A stretch of 40,806 nt of DNA from Oscillospiraceae bacterium (GTDB lineage Bacteria > Bacillota > Clostridia > Oscillospirales > Oscillospiraceae), in contig JAFQBN010000036.1 in the NCBI GenBank assembly GCA_017416685.1, positions 1 through 40,806 on the forward strand, read 5' to 3'. Below, in pieces: positions 1 through 6,745 of this stretch; positions within the stretch are counted from its first letter, which is position 1, and every line of letters begins with the position of its first letter. The notes below the pieces were generated by a model. That model searched no databases and had not been told where the DNA came from. It saw only the letters and a list, made by a program, of their open reading frames with translations. The position numbers and the translations under genes are program-made.

Positions 1-2
1 AG

Positions 3-851
3 TTATTGGTCCATGCCGCAGGAATACGCTTTTTCAATCAACGCCCGGTCATTGACCACCGCATCATAGAAACGGAAGCCTCCGGCAAAGTTATAGGCCT
101 CATGGCCATTGGCCTCCAAAATACGACAGGCAATGTAGCTTCGCAGACCGCTCTGGCAGGTCACATACACCGGCTTACCTGGCTCGATCTCATCCAGCCG
201 ATCCCGCAGGTCATCCAGCGGGATATTGCGGAATCCCTCCATATGCCCTCCAGCGTATTCGACCGGGGTTCTAGCATCCAGCAGAAAGGGGTTCATCAGC
301 TGCTTGGGGCGCTGGACGATGGTAACTTCCATGCCAAGCTCCCGCAGATTTTCCGCCAGTTCAAGACCGATAAAGCCGCCGCCTGCCAGCACAACAGACT
401 TGGGATGATGCGTGTTTATGTACTCTTTGATTCGGAAGGTATCCTCCACGGTACGCAGAGTGAACAGCTTGTCCAATCCAACACCGGGGAGCCGGGGCTG
501 GGTAGGCTTCGCACCGGGAGACAGGATCAGCTTATCATAGCTCTCCTCAAAGTTCTCGCCGGTTTCCAGATTTTTCACGGAAACGGTCTTGCGGTTCGGG
601 TGGATGGCCGTCACCTCATGGCGAACCTTCATAATTACACGGAAACGGGAGAAGAAACTCTCCGGCGTCTGAAGTGTCAGCTCTTCAGGATCGGTGATGA
701 CATCGCCGATATAGTAAGGCAGACCGCAGTTGGCGTAGGAAACAAAGCCCGAACGCTCGAACACTACGATCTCCGCCTGCTCATCCAATCTGCGGATTCT
801 TGCTGCGGCTGTGGCTCCGCCCGCCACACCTCCTACGATCACAACTTTCAT
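3..851 (-). CDS. CoA-disulfide reductase/NADH oxidase-like protein with C-terminal rhodanese domain, internally shortened
   Basis: The N-terminus carries the FAD dinucleotide fold (VIVGGVAGGATAA, residues 4-16) and the single redox cysteine of the CoA-disulfide-reductase family (YANCGLPYYIG, Cys42). A second nucleotide-binding glycine motif (LAGGGFIGLELAE) follows near 155-167. At about residue 189 the sequence passes directly from LMNPF into LLDARTPVEYAGGH, the middle of a rhodanese domain with active Cys232 (TCQSGLRS). Full-length members are about 550 residues; this one has 282. The rest of the NAD domain, the second FAD motif and the dimerisation domain are missing without a frameshift. 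Intact relatives reduce CoA disulfides, persulfides or polysulfides. Activity here is doubtful for the reductase half and plausible for the rhodanese half. The start ATG directly abuts the stop of the upstream rhodanese gene, so translation is probably coupled. Confidence 0.85.
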   Translation of the reverse strand: MKVVIVGGVAGGATAAARIRRLDEQAEIVVFERSGFVSYANCGLPYYIGDVITDPEELTLQTPESFFSRFRVIMKVRHEVTAIHPNRKTVSVKNLETGENFEESYDKLILSPGAKPTQPRLPGVGLDKLFTLRTVEDTFRIKEYINTHHPKSVVLAGGGFIGLELAENLRELGMEVTIVQRPKQLMNPFLLDARTPVEYAGGHMEGFRNIPLDDLRDRLDEIEPGKPVYVTCQSGLRSYIACRILEANGHEAYNFAGGFRFYDAVVNDRALIEKAYSCGMDQ

Positions 852-1172
852 TCAGACCTCCACTTTCCCCGCATAAGCGGCAATGCCGCCAATATTGTTT
901 ACATTGGTATATCCCATACGCTGCAGCAGACCGGCAGCCTGACGGCTGCGGGCACCGGAGTAGCAGTAGACAAACAGTACCGTATCTTTATTTTCCGCCA
1001 CGGAAGAAACCTTGTCAATGGCCTGAAGAGGAACATTTTTGCTGCCGGGGATGTGGCCGCCTCTGTATTCTTCAGAGGTACGGACATCCAGCAGAACAGC
1101 ACCGGGAGTGGCAGTGTATTCCTTTACACCCTGATTGATATCGGCCTGTTTGAAGAAATCAAAGAATCCCAT
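852..1172 (-). CDS. Single-domain rhodanese (sulfurtransferase)
   Basis: A 106-residue cytoplasmic rhodanese domain with the substrate-loop motif LLDVRTSEEY (28-37) and active-site loop CYSGARS, Cys70 being the persulfide carrier. There is no signal peptide. I chose the ATG at 1172 because the GGAGG site lies 7 nt upstream; a GTG two codons earlier would overlap that site. The ribosome site overlaps the trxA stop codon (TAAGGAGG), so the gene is co-translated with trxA. The context of thioredoxin, other rhodaneses and a CoADR-like protein suggests handling of persulfide sulfur, with thioredoxin as a likely reductant (inference). Confidence 0.9.
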   Translation of the reverse strand: MGFFDFFKQADINQGVKEYTATPGAVLLDVRTSEEYRGGHIPGSKNVPLQAIDKVSSVAENKDTVLFVYCYSGARSRQAAGLLQRMGYTNVNNIGGIAAYAGKVEV

Positions 1173-1184
1173 CGTCACACCTCC

Positions 1185-1490
1185 TTACAGCATCCCAAGA
1201 ATTGCATTCTTGGGTCTTGCCCCCATAGCCTGATTGACGATCTTGCCGTTTTTCATGACAACCAGAGTAGGTATGCTCATTACGCCAAACCGGCTGGCCA
1301 GCTCGGGCTGCTCGTCCACATTCACCTTACCGACTTTGATATCACTACGCTCTTTGGCGATCTCCTCCACGATGGGAACGACCATGCGGCAGGGGCCGCA
1401 CCAGGGAGCCCAGAAGTCCAGAAGGACGGGCTTATCGGAATTCATCACTTCGTTCTGGAAGTTGTTCTTGTTGATATTGATAGCGGACAT
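1185..1490 (-). CDS. trxA: Thioredoxin
   Basis: A 101-residue thioredoxin with the classical WCGPC active site (residues 30-34), the preceding DFWAPW strand, and the cis-proline loop (SIPTLVVMKNG). It is slightly shorter than typical 105-108-residue thioredoxins at the C-terminus. It is a general disulfide reductant; no thioredoxin reductase gene is present in the window. AAGGAGG stands 8 nt before the ATG. It starts a three-gene unit (trxA, rhodanese, CoADR-like) with its own promoter and palindromic operator upstream, so it can be expressed independently of the lipoprotein gene behind it. Confidence 0.95.
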   Translation of the reverse strand: MSAININKNNFQNEVMNSDKPVLLDFWAPWCGPCRMVVPIVEEIAKERSDIKVGKVNVDEQPELASRFGVMSIPTLVVMKNGKIVNQAMGARPKNAILGML

Positions 1491-1524
1491 ATTCAGATCC
1501 TCCTTGTTTTTTCTTTATGGCTCT

Positions 1525-1565
1525 ATCATAGCCGGATGCTGGCTGCGTTTCCGTGATGACATCAC
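1525..1565 (-). promoter_or_regulatory. trxA promoter with 13-bp palindromic operator
   Basis: On the minus strand, TATGAT (1525-1530) is a good -10. No -35 consensus exists 17 bp upstream. Instead the palindrome GTGATgacATCAC (1553-1565) begins exactly 23 nt upstream of the -10, centred about -41 from the predicted start. That position is typical for class-II activation by CRP/FNR-type factors. The same palindrome at the same spacing precedes the lipoprotein gene. Confidence 0.55.
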
Positions 1566-1576
1566 CTAAACTGTGC

Positions 1577-1969
1577 TTACTCGCCATCAGATACAGTTTC
1601 GCCCGGCCAGTCGTTGATACCGCCGAACTCCACAATGTTCGTGTAGCCCAAACCCACCAGCTTGTCCGAGGCCTGCTTGCTGCGGTTTCCGCTGCGGCAG
1701 TATACGAGAATCAACTGATCCTTGTCAGGCAGTTCCGGGATATCCTCAGTACCGATGGTCTCGTTGGGGATGTTGATTGCATCAGGGATGTGCTTGTCGG
1801 CAAACTCCTCCGTAGTGCGGACATCCAGGATAATGTAATCGCTTTCTGACTCCATTATGGCGATTGCCTCGTCCATACTGATTTGCTGATAGCTGGCCTC
1901 CGAATCCACAGGTGCCGCGCAGCCTGCCAGGAGCAACAGAGAAAGTAAAAATGGTATTAGCTTTCGCAT
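1577..1969 (-). CDS. Rhodanese-domain lipoprotein
   Basis: A 130-residue protein with a lipoprotein signal (basic start, hydrophobic stretch, lipobox LLAGC with Cys17), so it is probably anchored on the outer face of the membrane. The mature part is one rhodanese domain: IILDVRTTEEF (46-56) and active loop CRSGNRS with Cys91. Surface rhodaneses may receive sulfane sulfur outside the cell, but the physiological donor cannot be read from sequence. GGAGG lies 7 nt before the ATG. It is the first gene of the sulfur cluster, with 86 nt between its stop and the trxA start that hold a second promoter. Confidence 0.9.
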   Translation of the reverse strand: MRKLIPFLLSLLLLAGCAAPVDSEASYQQISMDEAIAIMESESDYIILDVRTTEEFADKHIPDAINIPNETIGTEDIPELPDKDQLILVYCRSGNRSKQASDKLVGLGYTNIVEFGGINDWPGETVSDGE

Positions 1970-2040
1970 GGTGATACCTCCTTAAAACCAGGACAGTGCT
2001 CTCTGTTCCCGTCGACCCTTTTGGGGATTTCTATGATTAT

Positions 2041-2081
2041 ATCTTACCAGAGTACAGCTGCTTGTTCTGTGATGAGATCAC
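2041..2081 (-). promoter_or_regulatory. Promoter of rhodanese lipoprotein gene with 13-bp palindromic operator
   Basis: TAAGAT (2041-2046) can serve as -10; an overlapping TATAAT (2036-2041) is an alternative. The palindrome GTGATgagATCAC (2069-2081) begins 23 nt upstream of TAAGAT, precisely the geometry seen at trxA, and there is no recognisable -35. This suggests a shared activator of the redox cluster. Confidence 0.55.
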
Positions 2082-2148
2082 TTACCTTTTTCCCTTTAGA
2101 CTAGTGAAGACACCTATGCGCCTGTGAAATAAAACGAAATTGAACAAC

Positions 2149-2178
2149 ACAAAAAAGTTTCCACGGAAAACTTTTTGT
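2149..2178. repeat. AT-rich inverted repeat
   Basis: Two 14-nt arms (2149-2162 and 2165-2178) form an imperfect hairpin with an ACAAAAA...TTTTTGT base and a GTTTCC/GGAAAAC top. It lies in the roughly 280-bp space between the lipoprotein promoter region and the spoVAC terminator. I see no gene in this stretch (1970-2287) beyond the promoter, this hairpin and the terminator. Confidence 0.5.
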
Positions 2179-2248
2179 TAGATTCCATAGTGTTCAAAAG
2201 CCTTCTGGCCGCTTTTTGATCGTTGGAAGTACAATAGACTAACAAAAA

Positions 2249-2281
2249 TTGGCCCACTTCGCTAAAAACAAAGTGGGCCAA
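2249..2281 (-). terminator. Rho-independent terminator of spoVAC
   Basis: A perfect 11-bp stem TTGGCCCACTT/AAGTGGGCCAA, followed on the minus strand by a TTTTTG run, lies 7 nt after the spoVAC stop. Confidence 0.85.
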
Positions 2282-2287
2282 ATTGTT

Positions 2288-2731
2288 CTAAAAACTCTGC
2301 AATAACACAAGAATTATGCCATAAATTACACTCGCCGTGACCCCATATACAATTACAGGCCCCGCCACGGTAAACATCTTGACCGCCATACCGGTAACGT
2401 ACCCCTCGGTCTTAAACTCCAACGCCGGGGCGGCAACCGCGTTGGCAAAGCCGGTGATTGGTACCAGTGTCCCCGCTCCGGCGAAGCGGGCGATGCTGTC
2501 AAACACGCCAAGGCCGGTCAGCAGTGCCGCCGCAAACACTAAAATCACCGACACCACGGTGGAGGCGGTGTCCTTATCCAATCCCGCCGCCCGGAAGGCG
2601 TGGATCAGCAGCTGGGCCGCGGTACAGATGCCGCCCCCCACAAAAAAGGCCCACAGGCAGTTTTTCAGTATAGGCGACGGCTGCTGATAACTGTCCACCA
2701 GCCTGCCGTATTCCTCGTTGCTCAGTTCCAT
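2288..2731 (-). CDS. spoVAC: Stage V sporulation protein AC
   Basis: A 147-residue membrane protein matching SpoVAC: the N-terminal SYQQPSP...NCLWAFFVGG pattern, the GAG...VPITGFANAVAAPALEFKTEG-type loop around the middle (split here for length) and three to four hydrophobic helices. SpoVA proteins form the channel that moves dipicolinic acid and Ca2+ into the forespore and out on germination. The YQ..P start and FANA...ALE loop separate it from the related SpoVAE. The ATG at 2731 has AGGAG 7 nt upstream; earlier in-frame starts lack a site. It stands alone: spoVAD and spoVAE(b), its usual neighbours, are not adjacent. Confidence 0.85.
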   Translation of the reverse strand: MELSNEEYGRLVDSYQQPSPILKNCLWAFFVGGGICTAAQLLIHAFRAAGLDKDTASTVVSVILVFAAALLTGLGVFDSIARFAGAGTLVPITGFANAVAAPALEFKTEGYVTGMAVKMFTVAGPVIVYGVTASVIYGIILVLLQSF

Positions 2732-2837
2732 ATTATCACTCCTTTCCCCTATCTTAAGGAATACCGAAAAAAATATGCGTTCCACGCCACACCAGCGCAT
2801 TATTTTGTGGTATGTTTGCAACACAGGAGGTGAGAAT

Positions 2838-3389
2838 ATGGATCTGTTTTTGTGTCCCGATGTGGCAGAACGCGCCGATGCCTATGCCCTTTTGTCCTAT
2901 GCCGCCCGACAGGTGTGGAATCTTTACACCCTCCCCACCATCAGCCGTACCAAGCATGGCAAGCCTTTCTTCCCCGACCATTCCCAGTTCCAGTTCAACC
3001 TCAGCCACAGCGGCAGTTTTGCCCTGTGCGTTCTGGACAAAGTACCCGTGGGTGTGGACATCGAAACCATCCGTCCCCACCCCCCGCGCCTTGCCCGGCG
3101 CATCTGCTCCCCTGCCGAGCTGGAGTGGGTCAGCGCGCAGGCCGACCCCCACCGCGCCCTGCTGTCCCTGTGGACAAAAAAGGAGGCGCGGGTCAAGCAG
3201 TCCGGCATCGGCCTGACCATTCCCCTTCGCGAAATTTGCGTTCCCTTTGATGGCGATGCGGTTTGGGAGGGTCTGCACTTTCACACCCTGTCCGGGGACG
3301 GGTGGGTCGGCTGTGTGTGCGGACACTCCACCCCTGCCCAATTCCGCACCGTTTCCGCTGTGGAGCTGAAAAAACTTGACACAGACTGA
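2838..3389 (+). CDS. 4'-phosphopantetheinyl transferase (Sfp-type)
   Basis: A 183-residue protein with the two signature motifs of the family, GVDIE (72-76, Mg2+/CoA site) and WTKKEARVK (112-120). It transfers phosphopantetheine from CoA to a carrier-protein serine. The length suits a single-unit Sfp-like monomer rather than the 120-residue AcpS trimer type, although Sfp itself is about 224 residues. The start is ATG 2838 with AGGAGGTGA upstream. No carrier protein or synthase gene is nearby, so the substrate is unknown. The -35 box of the downstream T-box promoter lies inside its last codons. Confidence 0.85.
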   Translation: MDLFLCPDVAERADAYALLSYAARQVWNLYTLPTISRTKHGKPFFPDHSQFQFNLSHSGSFALCVLDKVPVGVDIETIRPHPPRLARRICSPAELEWVSAQADPHRALLSLWTKKEARVKQSGIGLTIPLREICVPFDGDAVWEGLHFHTLSGDGWVGCVCGHSTPAQFRTVSAVELKKLDTD

Positions 3390-3404
3390 AACAGGTGCTA
3401 ATAT
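3376..3404 (+). promoter_or_regulatory. Promoter of the cysE-cysS T-box transcript
   Basis: TTGACA (3376-3381), 17 bp, TAATAT (3399-3404). The -35 is embedded in the 3' end of the phosphopantetheinyl transferase gene, whose stop is at 3387-3389. Confidence 0.8.
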
Positions 3405-3410
3405 AATAGT

Positions 3411-3640
3411 CTACAAGCGCATTGAACGGAAAAGTAACATTCCCCCCTTCCAACAGAGAGGGGCCGTCACCGACTGAAAGCGGCCCTTGGCAGGCGAATG
3501 CGAAGTGCGTCCGGGAGCGCGGCGGGTAATGCCGCCCGGGTTGGCCCCGATATCGGTCATCGAGTGATAAATGAGAGTGGAACCGCGAGTCATCGCCTCT
3601 TATACCCTGCCGATAGGGTGTAAGGGGTTTTTCTTTTACA
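3411..3640 (+). promoter_or_regulatory. T-box leader, tRNA-Cys responsive
   Basis: The leader holds a stem-I region with the AGAGAGGGG landmark (3454-3462) and the T-box core AGTGGAACCGCG (3576-3587). An intrinsic terminator follows (13-bp stem, 3596-3608 with 3615-3627, then TTTTTCTTTT). The four bases that pair with the tRNA acceptor end are TGGA, which fits the U73 discriminator of tRNA-Cys. A TGC codon in GAATGCGAAG (3499-3501) is the likely specifier. Uncharged tRNA-Cys should stabilise the antiterminator and turn on cysE-cysS. Confidence 0.9.
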
Positions 3641-3666
3641 CCTTCGGCTATTAAAGGAGATGCGCT

Positions 3667-4308
3667 ATGTTCAAGTCCCTAAACGAGCTGTTGGGCGCCT
3701 ATCAAAAGCGCGACCCCGCCGCCCGCTCCAAGCTGGAGATTTTTTTGCTGTACCAAGGTGTACACGCCGTCATCGACCACCGCATTGCCAACTTCTTCTA
3801 CCGGCATAAAATGAAATTCATCGCCCGTGTGGTGTCCCAGTGGAGCCGGTTCTGGACCGGCATCGAGATCCACCCCGGCGCCACCATCGGCAAGCGTCTG
3901 GTCATCGACCATGGCATGGGTATCGTCATCGGTGAGACCGCCGAGATCGGCGACGACTGCCTGCTGTACCACGGTGTGACCCTGGGCGGCACCGGTAAGG
4001 ATCAGGGCAAGCGCCACCCCACCATCGGCAACAACGTGCTGGTATCCACCGGCGCCAAGGTGCTGGGTCCTTTTAAGGTTGGGGACAACGCCCGTATCGC
4101 CGCCAACGCCGTGGTCCTCAGTGAGGTACCTGCCAACGCCACCGCTGTGGGCATCCCTGCCCAGATCGTGCGTATCGCCGGCCGCAACACCCACTACGCC
4201 GACGACGTGGACCAGACCAGCATCAACAACCCCACTCTGGAAAAACTGGCCGCTTTGGCCTCCCGGGTGGAAGAACTGGAACAGAAGCTACAGGAAAAGG
4301 AGATCTGA
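3667..4308 (+). CDS. cysE: Serine O-acetyltransferase
   Basis: A 213-residue CysE that acetylates L-serine with acetyl-CoA, the first committed step to cysteine. An N-terminal helical domain (about 1-65) is followed by left-handed beta-helix hexapeptide repeats from IHPGATIGKR (68-77) to about 165, including HGMGIVIGETAEIGDD and the HGVTLGGTG loop (102-110). The C-terminal tail ends in a short helix (LEKLAALASRVEELEQKLQE). The start ATG follows AAAGGAGATGCGCT. Only 3 nt separate its stop from cysS, so both are one transcript under the Cys T-box: low cysteine raises both precursor synthesis and tRNA charging. Confidence 0.95.
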   Translation: MFKSLNELLGAYQKRDPAARSKLEIFLLYQGVHAVIDHRIANFFYRHKMKFIARVVSQWSRFWTGIEIHPGATIGKRLVIDHGMGIVIGETAEIGDDCLLYHGVTLGGTGKDQGKRHPTIGNNVLVSTGAKVLGPFKVGDNARIAANAVVLSEVPANATAVGIPAQIVRIAGRNTHYADDVDQTSINNPTLEKLAALASRVEELEQKLQEKEI

Positions 4309-4311
4309 CCT

Positions 4312-5757
4312 ATGTATTTGTATAACTCTGCTACCCGCAAGAAGGAAGAATTTCAGACCCACACCCCCGGCCATGTGGAGATGTACACCTGCGGCCCCAC
4401 CGTGTACCACTTCGCCCACATCGGCAACCTGCGCTCCTACATCATGGAGGATGTGCTGGAGAAATTCCTGCGCTACGAGGGCTACAGCGTCAATCGTGTC
4501 ATGAACATCACCGACGTGGGCCACCTGACCAGCGATGCCGATGAGGGCGAGGATAAAATGGTCAAGGGCGCCAAGCGCGAAAACAAGACCGTCATGGACA
4601 TCGCCAAGTTCTACACCGACGCCTTCTTCGCCGACTGCGCCAAGCTGAACATCAAGACCCCCGAGGTCGTCCAGCCTGCCACCGGCCTGATCGCCGAGTT
4701 CATCACCACTGTACAGGGTCTGCTGGAGAAGGGCTTCGCCTACGAGGCCGGCGGCAACGTGTACTTCGACACCTCCAAGCTCCAGAGCTATCACGTTTTT
4801 CACAACCACGACGAGGATGACCTGGCCGTAGGCGTGCGTGAGGGCGTGGAGGAGGACTCCAACAAGCGCAACAAGAACGACTTCGTTCTGTGGTTCACCA
4901 AGTCCAAGTTCGAGGATCAGGCCCTGAAGTGGGACTCCCCCTGGGGCGTTGGCTATCCCGGCTGGCACATTGAGTGTTCCTGCATCTCCATGAAGTATAA
5001 CGGCGAGTATCTGGACCTGCACTGCGGCGGCGTGGACAACGCCTTCCCCCACCACACCAACGAGATCGCCCAGTCCGAAGCCTATCTGGGTCACGCCTGG
5101 TGCAAGCAGTGGTTCCACGTGGCCCATCTGAACACCAACTCCGGCAAAATGAGCAAGAGCAAGGGCGAGTTCCTCACCGTCTCTCTGCTGGAGGAAAAGG
5201 GCTACGACCCCATCGTCTACCGTTTCTTCTGCCTGCAGAGCCACTACCGCAAGGGTCTGGTCTTCTCCTGGGAGAATCTGGACAACGCCACCGTGGCCTT
5301 CAACAAGCTCCTGTCCCGCATCGCCGGCCTGAATCCCGAGGGCGAGGTGGATACCGCCGTCCTGGCTGAGTACGAGGGCAAGTTCAAAGAGCAGATGGGC
5401 AACGACCTGAACACCTCCATGGGTGTTACCGCCCTGTACGATGCGCTCAAGGCCAAGACCAATGATGCCACCAAGCTGGCCATTCTGGACAGCTACGACC
5501 GGGTGCTGTCCCTGTCCCTGCTGGACAAGGCCGCCCGTGTCCGCGACGAGCAGAAGAAGGCTCAGGCCAATCAGGCCGCCGGCGGCTATACCGTCACCGG
5601 TGAGGGCGACGCTGAGATCGACGCCCTGGTGCTGGCCCGCGGCGAGGCCAAGAAGGCCAAGAACTTCGCCGAGGCCGACCGCATCCGCGATGAGCTGAAA
5701 GCAAAGGGCATCGAAGTCACCGACGTCCCCGGCGGCGCAAGCTGGAAGAGAATCTAA
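4312..5757 (+). CDS. cysS: Cysteinyl-tRNA synthetase
   Basis: A 481-residue class I synthetase that charges tRNA-Cys. Visible motifs are the zinc cysteine in CGPTVYHFAHIGN (Cys27; HIGN 36-39, the HIGH-equivalent), WHIECSCIS with a further zinc cysteine in the centre, HHTNEIAQSEA, and KMSKS at 279-283. Length and motif order are standard. It is translated right behind cysE and ends at a bidirectional terminator shared with the convergent suf operon. Confidence 0.97.
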   Translation: MYLYNSATRKKEEFQTHTPGHVEMYTCGPTVYHFAHIGNLRSYIMEDVLEKFLRYEGYSVNRVMNITDVGHLTSDADEGEDKMVKGAKRENKTVMDIAKFYTDAFFADCAKLNIKTPEVVQPATGLIAEFITTVQGLLEKGFAYEAGGNVYFDTSKLQSYHVFHNHDEDDLAVGVREGVEEDSNKRNKNDFVLWFTKSKFEDQALKWDSPWGVGYPGWHIECSCISMKYNGEYLDLHCGGVDNAFPHHTNEIAQSEAYLGHAWCKQWFHVAHLNTNSGKMSKSKGEFLTVSLLEEKGYDPIVYRFFCLQSHYRKGLVFSWENLDNATVAFNKLLSRIAGLNPEGEVDTAVLAEYEGKFKEQMGNDLNTSMGVTALYDALKAKTNDATKLAILDSYDRVLSLSLLDKAARVRDEQKKAQANQAAGGYTVTGEGDAEIDALVLARGEAKKAKNFAEADRIRDELKAKGIEVTDVPGGASWKRI

Positions 5758-5761
5758 AATC

Positions 5762-5809
5762 GGCAAAACAAAAGGTGCTGAGCAATCGCTCAGCACCTAT
5801 TGTTTTGCC
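5762..5809. terminator. Bidirectional terminator between cysS and sufB
   Basis: An 11-bp GC-rich stem AGGTGCTGAGC/GCTCAGCACCT with an AATC loop is extended by a second matching GGCAAAACAA/TTGTTTTGCC block. It sits between convergent genes. Confidence 0.85.
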
Positions 5810-5813
5810 TTAT

Positions 5814-6731
5814 TTACTTCAGGAACCCGTTGACGATCTGCTCCTCGGCCTCCTGTTCGGTCAGGCCAAGGGTCATCAGCTTAATGAGCTGCTCGCCGGC
5901 GATCTTGCCGATGGCCGCCTCGTGGATGAGGCTGGCATCGATGTGGTTGGCGGTGATCTCCGGCACGGCGGTCACGTGAGCCTTGTCCATCAAGATGGCA
6001 TCGCACTCGGTGTGACCGGAACAGGCGGCGTTGCCGTTGATGCGGGAGTAGAACTCCTGCCGGGAGGTATCCTTGGCCACACTGCGGGACACCACGTTGG
6101 CGCTGGAACCCTCGCCGTCCATGTCCACGGTAAACTCGGTACGGGCGTACTGCTGGCCGTGGGTCATGATCTTCTCCTTGACGATGAGGGTGGCCTTCTC
6201 CGCCAACTTGGCAGAGGTTTTGCGGTCGGTGGAGTCCACACCCTTGATTTGGGTGGTCTCCATCTCCATCCAGCTGCCCTCGGCCATCTCGATGACGCTC
6301 TCGGGGTTCATGATGCGCTGGCCGTTGCCGTCGCCGTCGGCGTAATGGCGCTCCACATACTTAACCTTGGCGTTCTTGCCCACGAAGAAGCGGTGGATGC
6401 CGTCGTGCTGGCTGGCCTGGTCACCGCAGTTGTGGATGCCGCAGCCGGCCACGATGGTCACGTCGCAGTCCTCACCGATGTAAAAATCATTGAGTACCGT
6501 CTCCTTCAAGCCGGTCTGGCTGATGAGGACGGGGATGTGGACGCTTTCGTTCTTGGTGCCGGGCTTGATGATGATATCAATGCCGGGGCCATCGGTCTTG
6601 TTGACGATGTCGATATTCGCGGTGGTATTCCGGGCGGCGGACTGACCGTTGGCCCGGATATTGTAAGCGCCCTCAGGCACTTCGTGCAATTGGGCTACCT
6701 GCTCAAGCAGATTGCGTTCAATACTATCCAT
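5814..6731 (-). CDS. sufB: SufB/SufD-type Fe-S scaffold protein (minimal SUF system)
   Basis: A 305-residue protein of the SufB/SufD family, consisting of the beta-helix core and the C-terminal helical region (SLIHEAAIGKIAGEQLIKLMTLG). The N-terminal extension of canonical SufB (about 470 residues) is absent. It carries several conserved cysteines and histidines (AGCGIHNCGDQAS, NAACSGHTECDAIL). With SufC it should form the ATP-driven scaffold for Fe-S cluster assembly. The operon has only these two genes: no SufD, SufS or SufU is adjacent. This matches the two-component SUF-like minimal arrangement (SMS) described in anaerobes and archaea. It lies 14 bp downstream of sufC. Confidence 0.85.
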   Translation of the reverse strand: MDSIERNLLEQVAQLHEVPEGAYNIRANGQSAARNTTANIDIVNKTDGPGIDIIIKPGTKNESVHIPVLISQTGLKETVLNDFYIGEDCDVTIVAGCGIHNCGDQASQHDGIHRFFVGKNAKVKYVERHYADGDGNGQRIMNPESVIEMAEGSWMEMETTQIKGVDSTDRKTSAKLAEKATLIVKEKIMTHGQQYARTEFTVDMDGEGSSANVVSRSVAKDTSRQEFYSRINGNAACSGHTECDAILMDKAHVTAVPEITANHIDASLIHEAAIGKIAGEQLIKLMTLGLTEQEAEEQIVNGFLK

Positions 6732-6745
6732 GGTTCAAGCCTCCT

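Noticed and set aside
2149-2178. Replication or DnaA-box element
   Set aside because: The TTTCCACGGAAAA core only loosely resembles a DnaA box and occurs once. No dnaA, dnaN or iteron cluster is present.
4288-5796. Long open frame antisense to cysS
   Set aside because: It is an antisense shadow caused by GC-rich codon use. The sense strand encodes a full CysRS with all motifs, and the antisense protein has no recognisable domain.
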